Assembly (NCBI GenBank): GCA_905178155.1 | Contig: CAJINV010000030.1 | Location: 111,727 to 175,726 of the forward strand | Source of the DNA: Amoebophrya sp. A120 | Lineage: Eukaryota > Sar > Dinophyceae > Syndiniales > Amoebophryaceae | Reading direction: 5' to 3' | Length of the DNA: 64,000 nucleotides | Shown: positions 55,834 to 64,000 of the stretch, one piece after another | Layout of the letters: every line of letters starts with the position of its first letter | Position numbering within the stretch: position 1 is the stretch's first letter | Notes under the pieces: model-generated | What the model was told of the DNA's origin: nothing | The model's database searches: none | The model's input: only the letters and a program-made list of their open reading frames with translations | Position numbers and translations under genes: made by a program

Positions 55834-56233
55834 CGTGCCCACTTGAATGTAATATATCGATCGAAAACAATCTATGCAGTGTGTAAGCACGAAAAACAAA
55901 AGAAGCACGTGCGTCATCAATAATATAGATACGAATTACGCTAAAGTAGCTGCGCCACTGGTGCAACCTGCCGGCCACGGCGCACAATTGAGGGCTGTCT
56001 ACTGTGAAGAATCATTCAGGACAGACCTTGCAGAGGCCTCTGCGGTGCCTTCTAGTCATTCTAGGCACGGCTTCCGCATGGAGGTTCCCGAACGGTTGTT
56101 GCGGTGGGTGTACAGGTCTGCTCGAGCCCAAGATTGGTCTATGGTCAGAGACCTTTCTTCATGTTGATCGCGGCGAAGCACACATTGCGCTCCTGCCATT
56201 CCGGCTCGCTGTCCAATCACTTGGAAAAGGACC

Positions 56234-56731
56234 ATGAGCAGCAACCTTGCTTCTTCATCGACTGAAAGCGCGGCTGCACTTTCCCTGATTCGAATCTGTA
56301 AGTGTGCAATGCATATTCTTCTGGCCAATTCCGGGAGCTCGAACTCCAAGGTGGACCCGAAATTGAAACATGCCGACAAGCCGTCTGCGGCACAGAATCC
56401 GCAGGTGCTACTTGGTGCACCCCCAAGGAGTGCGGCGTCTTCGTCGTCCACGAGCGTCTCCGGGAAGAAACCCCAACTACTCTCTGGCCCAGTCTCGGGA
56501 AGTGCTTCCTCTTCTTCTTCTGCCGACGTATCCCGACCTCCAAATACGGGCGGTACGAGCAAGATAATGGATACGGGCGATCAGGGCAGTAAAGCCGAAG
56601 AACGGGAAGACTCAGGTATGCCTCTTGATCAAAATGCCCGCACTCAGCAGCAATCAGCGCCATTTGCATGCAATGTTGTCCTCGTTGGAGATCGGGATGA
56701 GAGAGAACATTACAAAAGAAAGTCGAGGTAG
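56234..56731 (+). CDS. hypothetical Ser-rich protein, 165 aa
   Basis: ATG-started open frame with stop TAG. Composition is Ser/Ala/Pro-rich and probably disordered (SSSSTSVSGKKPQLL). No domain. A GTAAGTGTGC near 56296 and a GTATGCC near 56617 could be donors, so it may be the first exon of a longer gene reaching toward the introner at 57076. Low confidence that the full frame is translated. Confidence 0.4.
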   Translation: MSSNLASSSTESAAALSLIRICKCAMHILLANSGSSNSKVDPKLKHADKPSAAQNPQVLLGAPPRSAASSSSTSVSGKKPQLLSGPVSGSASSSSSADVSRPPNTGGTSKIMDTGDQGSKAEEREDSGMPLDQNARTQQQSAPFACNVVLVGDRDEREHYKRKSR

Positions 56732-57658
56732 GCGAAAGCTCGCTGTCATGCATTTGTCCCTCGACTCTCTTTCACGCTGTGAAGCTCTACTTACACTAGA
56801 TGCAGTTATGGACCTATCTGTAGATGCTCATGTTGTGGCAACGATTATATTTATACACTGAGTGCGATTTTTGATCCTGCATACCGAAGGAACGGAAGAG
56901 GAAAAAACAAGAGGCGAAAGCGGAAAGTTATCACTCTGGCAAAGCGCCTCCACCACGATTCGGAAAAAATTGGCATGCAAACTTTTTACAGTCTTGCATA
57001 ATTCATGTCTCTGCATCAAATGAGGAAATGCACTGCGCTGGCATGGGGCGATGCCGTATTGCAAGCCTGGCATGAATATCAAATGTAAAAGTGTCTGGGT
57101 CTGGGAGAATGGAACTTGTCATGCTAAATCCGAATAATGCAAAAATCTGTGTTGCATGAGTGCCAAAAGCTGTCCACTTTCGACCAAGTTGGGAGGGAGT
57201 TTCTCATGCGGGATAGGCATGGCAGAGACCTCACAGACTCTGTCATGCTAGGTCCTGCATTCTAGGCCTCATGGGTCATGGAAAATCTGCATGACAAATC
57301 TCGCAATCTTCCAGACCCAGACACTTTTGCGCTTGATAATGAAGGGTCCCGCGCCGTGCACCAAATGACACGGCGCTCTTGATCATTACCATGCAGCCGG
57401 GCTGTGCAAGCCACCCACATTCCAGGAAGCGGGCAGGCATTCCTGCTTTGTATTTTATTGCTTCGGGCAAAGTAAAATTTTCTTTCTCGTTTTGAGCCAA
57501 TTATCGCGAAGGGGCGGTGCGCGCCTTGTTCTAGTTGATAAAGCGGAGAAGCTAGTCCAGCAGGAGAGTAAATATCACCTTGACGAAAGCGGCTGAACCC
57601 AGGACATGCATTACCATTGCTGGCATTCTCTCTGAGGGCGGCTTAAATCTGGTTGGGG
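56732..57658. other. region with an introner but unresolved exons
   Basis: The clear introner at 57076..57339 implies transcription, or at least past insertion, here. The best flanking frame is MSLHQMRKCTALAWGDAVLQ-AWHE|GSRAVHQMTRRS-stop (ATG about 57005), only about 36 residues. No larger gene could be closed. Confidence 0.4.
57076..57339. mobile_element. introner, family 2
   Basis: Identical TGA repeats. Arms ATATCAAATGTAAAAGTGTC and GACACTTTTGCGCTTGATAA. The host gene is unresolved. Confidence 0.88.
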
Positions 57659-58322
57659 ATGATAGTGATACTCGCCATTGCGCTGCAGTGGTCAGTTAAT
57701 CGGACATCTCGTGTTCTTGTTCCCTGTCATGCCTCACAGCCATCGCCCGGGCTCTATGAAGATCATGATTCCTCGCTTGTATTTTTTGGTCATGACGGGA
57801 AACCACCTAGGAAGCTGTTCATGAGAGCTAGCAGCTGCTTTCGAATTGATACAAAGAAGATCGAGGAAACGCGTGCCAACATCCTAGCGCAGCACGGGCT
57901 TCTTTTACGAGTTTTTTCGGGCCACGCGAAAGACCTGGACAAGCGGAAAAAGCTTCCGAACCACGTCGCAAATTACCTGCTCTTCATCCTCGAGCAGCTC
58001 CAGTCCGAGCACGACCGACTGGGCAACGCCCGTGCGCAGGAAAACGCAGCTTTCCAGGAATTTCCACGCGCGGTCGTCAATGGAGACAAGGACGACAAAG
58101 ACGCGGAGGATGTATGCATTGCAAATGTTTCGCACTTGCACTAGAAGCGCAGCGGGTTGTAGGCGGAAAGATGAAGCTTGTAGCTTTTAGCACTCAAAAG
58201 TAGAAAGATTTGAGGCAAAATGTGCTGCAGGAGGTTCTATACAAGAAGTGCGACACATTTGCAAAGGATAGGGCGTTATCCAATGCAAAATCGCTACAAT
58301 CCTGACGGGGGTCAGTGCGTGA
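57659..58322 (+). CDS. hypothetical protein, 166 aa, 2 exons
   Basis: Exons 57659..58111 and 58275..58322 (501 nt). The N-terminus MIVILAIALQW is hydrophobic and could be a signal anchor. The middle is helical and charged (ETRANILAQHGLLLRVFSGH, LLFILEQLQSEHDRLGNARA). No family recognised. If the splice differs by phase, the tail would instead read GRYPMQNRYNPDGGQCVIRK and stop near 58398. Confidence 0.5.
58112..58271. mobile_element. introner, family 1, diverged
   Basis: Arms GTATGCATTGCAAATGTTTC and TGCGACACATTTGCAAAGGA. Flanks GAT and GGC. Confidence 0.72.
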
Positions 58323-58394
58323 TACGGAAGTGCGGAAATTCTTGCTGCCAGGGTGGAAAGGTTACGCATGTTATATATGTGCTATGCTATTTTT

Positions 58395-58446
58395 ACTAGC
58401 CCCTTAGACGCCGGCGTCCAGGACGCTGGCAGGGGCTAGTAGTTCT
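58395..58446. repeat. hairpin-forming palindrome (CTAG-bounded)
   Basis: ACTAGCCCC...GGGGCTAGT encloses a second inverted repeat, GACGCCGGCGTCC / GGACGCTGGC. The same architecture recurs at 59610..59652, about 1.2 kb away. Confidence 0.8.
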
Positions 58447-59609
58447 CGCTTTAACTTCAAGCGCGCCGCCATGACTCTCTTCGGCGCAGCCAGCGTGCCG
58501 GCGCGCATGTCGCCGGCACGGAGTCCTCGTGGCGCGGACTCCTCTATTTTTTCGCGCGCCCAAAAGCAGCCAATAGGCCAGATCCCCACCCGCGCGCCCA
58601 CGTCAGTAGCTAGAACGGGGCCCGCGGTGGCTTTCGTTTTCTTCTTTGAAGGCCCGCAGTCGGGCGCCCGCCTGGGGGGAAGAGCCTCGCACCCTCGCGG
58701 CGGCCTTTCGAAACTGATAGGGCCAAGCGGGTGCGTGAGTCAGCGGGGAAAGAAGATGCAGCAGAACGCCTGCCACCATTACTCGCGGCCAGCATTCTGC
58801 ACGGGCATGCAAGAGCGTGATGGCCAACAGCGAAGGCCGCGACCGAGCTCTTGGGCGCCACGCTTTGACTCGGGTAAAGCGCTGGCGGCCACAGGTCTTG
58901 CCCAGCACACCCCTGGGCGGCCATCGATCCCAATGGCCATTCATATTAGGCACCCACTGTATTTTCTTCTGCTCGCGAAAAATGATGGTCGCCAGCTCTT
59001 GGCCATCACGCTTTCGCCCGTCCGTGCAAAGTGGTGGCCACGGGTAGTAGCAAGAGCCTCTAGCCATATACCCTTGACCACCACTTTGCCCGCGCGAAAA
59101 AGTCACAGCGAAAAGTGCCGACCGAAGACTATTGAAAGAATGACCGCCACGCCTCAGGCCGGGCAAAGAAAGTGGTGGCCGTGAGCGCCTGGCCATCACA
59201 CTCTCTTCGTTCGCAAAGATTGATGGTCGGCAGCTCTTTAGAGCCGAAGGCGCCCCGCCCCTCGCGCCTGGCCGCAACCCTCGCGCGCACCTCGCGCCTA
59301 CCAGCAACCTGGCCTGCCATTACCTGTGGGTGGCCATCATTTTGCCCGGGTGAAAGCGTGGCGGCGCACTTTTTTCGCTCGCCAAATGTGATGGTCGCTA
59401 GCTTCGGGGGGCAGCCATATTTACACAACGAGGGAACACGGGTGCGGCCCGCGTTGTTTTCTCAAGCAAGCTAGCTCTTTCAGGGAGCCTCTTGAGGGAG
59501 TTGCTCGCTGTCTTCAGGCGCCCTCTCAAGAGGTGCCGCCTAAGCAATTTTCTCTTTAGGATCCATTTTCTAAGGGGCCGGGGCGCCCTATAGATTATAA
59601 GCTACTAGC
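58447..59609. repeat. GC-rich repeat segment between two palindromes
   Basis: No gene. Repeated TGGCCATCAC, GTGGTGGCC, TTTGCCCGGG and CTCTTGGCC motifs on both strands keep several overlapping frames open, which gives spurious ORFs. Confidence 0.7.
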
Positions 59610-59652
59610 CTCTTGACGCGGGCGTCCCGGACGCCCGCTGGGCTAGTAGATT
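59610..59652. repeat. hairpin-forming palindrome (CTAG-bounded), second copy
   Basis: CTACTAGCC...GGCTAGTAG with inner GCGGGCGTCC / GGACGCCCGC. Parallels 58395..58446. Confidence 0.8.
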
Positions 59653-59760
59653 TGCAGATAATTCTAAAGATGGGAATGTGTTCAGAAGGTCTGGCTTGGA
59701 GTCGAATAGAATGTGGCTAGAAGGTTGAAAAGTATAACGCTGCCTGCCGCGAGGAAGATC

Positions 59761-60260
59761 GTTGCCGCGCCTGCGCCTCTCCTAGCGGCCTCGCAGCTTT
59801 AACGCCTTTTGCGGTCCGGCGGACGGTCCGGCGTCCAGGACGCCGGCCCGCCGTCAGCCCTTTAGCTGCGTTGCCGCGCCTGCCTGCGCTTGCCCTAGCG
59901 GCCTCGCCGCTTTAACGCCTTTTGCGGTCCGGCGTCCAGGACACCGGCGCGCCGTCCGCCCTTTAGCCGCGTTGCCGCGCCTGCGCTTGCCCTAGCGGCC
60001 TCGCCGCTTCGACGCCTTTTGCGGTCCGGCGTCCAGGACGCCGGCCCGCCGTCAGCCCTTTAGCTGCGTTGCCGCGCCTGCCTGCGCTTGCCCTAGCGGC
60101 CTCGCCGCTTTAACGCCTTTTGCGGTCCGGCGTCCAGGACACCGGCGCGCCGTCCGCCCTTTAGCCGCGTTGCCGCGCCTGCGCTTGCCCTAGCGGCCTC
60201 GCCGCTTTAACGCCTTTTGCGGTCCGGCGTCCAGGACACCGCCGTCAGCCCTTTAGCCGC
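59761..60260. repeat. tandem repeat, about 100 bp, five copies
   Basis: GTTGCCGCGCCTGC begins units at 59761, 59870, 59971, 60068 and 60169 (spacings 109, 101, 97, 101). Each holds CCTAGCGGCCTCGC, GCTTTAACGCCTTTTGCGG and GGTCCGGCGTCCAGGAC, the last also present in the palindrome at 58395. Confidence 0.9.
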
Positions 60261-61449
60261 ACGCGGCAAGCAAAGCGAGGGGGCCGGTTGCGAAGCTTAT
60301 TCTGATCTGGGGCGGCTTCGGCGGCCGGCGTAAAGAAAACCCCCGCCCCTGGATGGGGATGAGACTCACGCTTCCGGGGGTTTGTTTGCGCGGTTTTGCC
60401 TCGCGCCCCCCCGCCCATGCCATGCACCAGAAGCCGAGAGGCAAAAGCGTGCGCGAGAAAAGTGACTGAAGCCGGATAGGAAAAGCGTGCCCGGCAGGAA
60501 CGAAAGAGGTGGCAAAAAGTGCCTGCCCGGAAGCTCTTGGCCATCACTCTTGCCCGGCTGGCCGACCGGAAAGCGATGGGCAAAAGTGATGGCCATGGAG
60601 CACTTGGCCAACACTTTTGCGCGACCCGAAAGTGGCGGCCGTGGAGCTCTTGGCCAACACTTTTGCCGGCGCGGGGCGGGGGAAAGTGACTGATGGCCGA
60701 AAATGACGGCCAGGGAGCTCTTGGCCACCACTTTTGCCCGACCGGACCGGAAGGCGGTGGGCAAAAGTGATGGCCTGGGCAAGGAGCTCTTGGCCACCAC
60801 TTTTGCCCACCCGGAACGAAAGGGATGGCCAACGAGCGCAAGTCGATGGCTGGCCAAGGAGCTCTTGGCCATCATTTTTGCCCGATCGGAAATGGATGAG
60901 GAGGGAGCTCTTGGCCATCACTTTTGCACGGCGGACCGGAATGAAAGCGATGGCCAGAAGTGATGGCCGAGGATTTTTGCATGCCCGGGCGAAAAGCGGT
61001 GGCAGCGGAACTACCGGCCATCACTTTTGCCCGACAGGAAAGCGCTGGGCAAAAGTGGCGGCCAAGGAGTTGTCGCCACCGTTTTTCTCTGCCCGGCCGA
61101 AAAGTGATGGCCAGGAAGCTTCTGGCCATTACTTTTGCCCGACCGGAAAGCGATCGATGGCAAAAAGTGATGGCCGCGGAGTTCTCGGCCGCCACTCTTG
61201 CCCGACCGGAAAGCGATGGCGAAAATCGCTTTTGCTCGAACGAAAAGCGATGGCCGCGGGGCTCTTGGCCATCACCTTGGCCCGGCCGAAAGGCGATGCC
61301 CAGGCAGGGGGCTCTTCGCCATCACTTTTGCCAGCGCTTGAAAAGGGTTTTTTTTTATCGAAAAAAACCAGCGCCAAGCTATTCGAGGCCCCGCGCTGTC
61401 GTCAGGATACGCCTCGCGACAATATCCTGGCGATGGATAGCAGGGGGAT

Positions 61450-61545
61450 TCGGACCCGAAAAAATGGCTTTCCCATTTTTCCAGTCCGAGCCCCCCTTCT
61501 GTCGTTAGCAAAGTATCCTGACGACAGCAGGGGGGTTCGGGGATG
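61450..61545. repeat. inverted repeat
   Basis: Arms GGGGGATTCGGACCCGAAAA and TTTTTCCAGTCCGAGCCCCC face each other; CTGTCGTTAG / TGACGACAG motifs follow. Confidence 0.75.
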
Positions 61546-61564
61546 AGAATGGCTCTCACGCTTG

Positions 61565-61702
61565 GGCTGCAAGTTGTGAAAACCGCTCTCAGGCCCGAGC
61601 CCCCCTATTGTCGCCCGGATGCTGTCTTGAAGGCTTTCGCGACAGCATCCCGACGACAGCAGGGGGATTCGGACAGGAAATCGGTTTTCACAATTTGCCC
61701 GC
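61565..61702. repeat. long inverted repeat, arms about 55-60 bp
   Basis: Arms run from CAAGTTGTGAAAACCG through GGCCCGAGCCCCCCTATTGTCG to a loop near 61640, and back through CGACAGCAGGGGGATTCGGAC to CGGTTTTCACAATTTG. Confidence 0.82.
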
Positions 61703-62309
61703 CCAAAGTGATAGTCCTGGAGCTCTTGGCCATTACTTCAGCCCGAGCGACCCGCCGGGAAGCGATGGCCAGCGGGCCCTTGGCGAGGACTTTTGCCCGG
61801 GCGGAAGGCGGTGGCCAGGGAGCTCTCGGCCATCACTTTTGCCCGGCCGGGAAGTGAAGGCTCAGGAGCCCCTGGCCAACACTTTACCCGGCCCGCCGGA
61901 AAATGATGGCACCAGAGGAGCTCTTGCCCACCATTTTTGCCCGGCCGGAAAGTCAAAGTAGTGACCAAGGGCCCGACCGGAAGCGGAAAGTGATGGCCCA
62001 GGAGCTCCTGCCCTTGGCCGTCTCTTTTGCCCGGCGGGCCGGAAAGTGATGGCCAAAATCGATGGCCAGGCCGGGGCCCTTAGCCATCATTTTTGTCCGG
62101 CCGGAAAGTCATGGCCAAGGGGCTCTCGGCCATGACTTATGTCCGAGCCAGCGGAAAGTGGTGGCCGACGAGCTCTTGGCCGCCACTGTTGCCCGGCCGG
62201 AAAGTGATGGCCAAAAGTTTCAATTTTGCTCGAGCGGAGGCGATGGCCAAGGAGCCCTTCGCCGTCACTTTTGCCCCGCCCGGCTGGGCAAGGAGCTTCT
62301 GGCCATCAT

Positions 62310-62897
62310 TCATTCACATGATTCGGCCACTCTGGCCATTCTGGTGCTGGCATTCACATGCTCGCCAGGGCGTGCAGGATAACACTTTGCACGACGGTAC
62401 GGGGTACAGATAGCGGGAACGTGTTCAATCTGTTACACGAAGCCTCTAGACGAGACCGCCTGAGCACATTCGTTTAGAATTATTTTTCTAAGTGCCTCCT
62501 ATAGATTAGAGCAAAGGGGGAAGCCAAGTTCGTTTCGCTATTATTATAATTATATGACCTCCTTCTGAATAGTTATTAGTGTATCTATGCACCCATGCCG
62601 ATGCCTAAGGGGCCGGATATTTTTTTCCTACTTCCCCGGACGGCGATTTTGCATACCATACGACTAGCTACTGTGATTAACAGCCTGTTGTCTATCCACC
62701 CAGCCCGCCGCGGGAAGGGGGCGAAGCAAGTAGACAGCCAAAGGTCGTCGGGCCGAAAGCCCTCGGACATAGGTGACAAGGTGGATGACCGTAAAAAAGC
62801 CAGTTTCTAAATTTCAATGTTGGTGCCCGCAGCGCTGTCGCATGATGCCAGTGCCGATCTTTTACATGAAGTGGCTAAAGTGTTGCATTGTGTGCGG
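62310..62897. other. no gene seen
   Basis: Mixed-composition sequence between two repeat blocks. Short frames only (for example 62595..62810, + strand), with no recognisable product. Confidence 0.5.
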
Positions 62898-64000
62898 TCC
62901 AAAACGCACAACCGGCGTAGACACCACCGCAGAAAAATCCGACCGAGGGGCTGTGTTTTCATTTTCCAGCAGCCCCGGGCGAAGCCTTTCGAAGGCAGAC
63001 AGAAGCCACGGCCAAGATGGCGCGCGCCCAATGCCTTCCTTGCTTGCCCGCCCCCCGCCCCCTTCCTCGGGTCTGGCTCGTTGGTTTCTGGCTTGGAGGT
63101 CCTCTTGTTGGCTTCCGGGCCCCTTCTTTTGTGCGATTTCCAAAACGCCAAACCGCTGGCGGGACCACCCCCACAAAGAGAAATCAAGGGGACGCAAAAC
63201 CGGCGTCACCACCAACCGGCAAAAACCAAGGGGCCGCATTTTCTCGCAGCTCCGGGCGAGGCATTTGGAAGGCGGAAGAGAAGCCACGGCCAAGATGATG
63301 GGCGCCCGCTGCCTTGCTTGCCCCCCCGGCCCCCCTTCCTGCATCGGGTCTGGGTGGCTCGTTGGCGTCCGGCTGGGGGGCCCTCCGGCCGGCTTCCGGG
63401 GGCTCCGCTTCCTTTTGTGTGATTTCCAAAACGCAGAGCCGGCGTCACCACCAGCCTGCCGACGAAAGCCATCCAAGGGGCCGCATTTTCTCGCAGCTCC
63501 GGGCGAGGCATTTGGAGGGCAGAAGGGGAGCCACGGCTAAGGGCCCGCGCGCGGCCTTGCTTGCCGGCCCTGTCTCCCTTCCTCGTGTCTGTCTGGCCCG
63601 TCGGCGTAAGGTTGGGTGGTCCCCCGGCCGGCTTCCGTGGGCCCCGCTTTTGTGTGATTTCCAAAACGCAAAAACGGCGCCACCGCCACCCAGAAAAAAC
63701 CAAGGGGCCGCTTTTTCTCGCAGCTCTCCAGGCGAGGCATTTGGAAGGCAGAAGGGAGAAGCCACGGCCAAGAAGATGGGCGCCGGCCCGCTGACTTCTT
63801 ACTTGCCCCCCCGCCCTGCCTCCCTTCCTCGGGTCCGTCTCCCTGGCTCGTTCGTTAGCGTCCGGCTGGGCGGCCCTCCGGCTGGCTTCCGACGGCTCCG
63901 CTTTCGTGTGATTTCCAAAACGCAAAACCGGCGTCACCACCACCCAGAAAAAACCAAGGGGCCGCATTTTCTCGCAGCTCTCCAGGCGAGGCATTTGGAA
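62898..64000. repeat. tandem array, units about 235-285 bp, running out of the window
   Basis: CCAAAACGC anchors units near 62898, 63140, 63427, 63660 and 63916. Shared blocks: CGGCGTCACCACCA, AACCAAGGGGCCGCATTTTC, CGGGCGAGGCATTTGGAAGG, GAAGCCACGGCCAAGATG, GCTTGCCCCCCCGGCC. Overlapping open frames on both strands follow from the GC-rich repeat and are not genes. Confidence 0.9.

Larger units (their letters stand above)
60500..62310. repeat. array of imperfect palindromes
   Basis: More than 20 recurrences of the alternating blocks GGAGCTCTTGGCCATCAC, TTTTGCCCGACCGGAAAG and GATGGGCAAAAGTGATGGCC, roughly 60-80 bp apart. GGCCAAGGAGCTCTTGGCC is nearly self-complementary and TTTTGCC/GGCAAAA brackets the CCGG core, so each unit can fold in two ways. 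No coding potential credited. Confidence 0.85.

Noticed and set aside
55024-56750. One continuous gene from 55024 to 56731
   Set aside because: A stop at 55831-55833 ends the introner-supported frame, and no junction linking it to the ATG at 56234 could be found.
58471-64000. Many ORFs of 100-260 codons on both strands in the GC-rich end
   Set aside because: All lie in tandem or palindromic repeats; the translations are repetitive and mirror each other across strands.

Overview
The window is nuclear DNA of a eukaryote, most likely an alveolate and specifically something close to the syndinian dinoflagellate parasite Amoebophrya. The grounds are: genes broken into many short exons; most introns lacking GT-AG ends and instead being short inserts with terminal inverted repeats (TIRs) and a target-site duplication, which resembles the invasive introner elements reported from Amoebophrya; and every supportable gene lying on the + strand, as in dinoflagellate unidirectional gene arrays. 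The taxon is an inference. The intron structure is read directly from the sequence.

Layout. 1-8479: a 5'-partial, probably single gene ending in an alpha/beta-hydrolase domain, with a minisatellite of about 0.9 kb inside its third intron. 9237-9704: an intact intronless dUTPase. 11145-19454: a 19-exon gene (1,451 aa, unknown function). 19455-21733: a mosaic of duplicated gene fragments. 21734-25549: a 4-exon gene (1,038 aa, unknown). 25635-27224: a BspA-like (DUF285-type) repeat protein. 28619-31635: a 2-exon gene (846 aa, unknown, apparently a distant paralogue of the 21734 gene). 31636-34398: non-coding with repeats. About 34399-48105: DNA topoisomerase II in about 33 exons with a long unrecognised C-terminal extension. 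48106-51063: no confident gene. 51064-54741: a protein-kinase gene (6 coding exons, 775 aa). 55024-58322: small hypothetical genes. 58395 to the end: GC-rich repeats (hairpins, tandem arrays, palindromic arrays) with no gene.

The main system is a population of 51 introners. By inspection they fall into about eight TIR families. Family 1 core is TGCAAAAGTATCGTACTCG; family 2 TGCAAAAATGTCTGGGTCTG; family 3 TTCTCAACTGTTACATTCTC; family 4 AGTAAAAACGTCCCCACC; family 5 ACAACTCCCNCTC; families 6, 7 and 8 are single copies here. Nearly all share an outermost NTAT..ATAN end. Each sits between two copies of a 3-bp direct repeat: 27 pairs identical, 12 with one mismatch, 12 more diverged. Removing the element plus one copy of the repeat restores the reading frame every time it can be tested. 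Done consistently, whole genes close exactly in frame (4,356, 3,117, 2,541 and 2,328 nt). A minority of ordinary GT-AG introns, often with GTACTT- or GTAAG-type donors, lie in the same genes.

The recognisable functions are nucleotide hygiene (dUTPase), DNA topology (topoisomerase II) and signalling (kinase). Nothing suggests an operon or a shared pathway.
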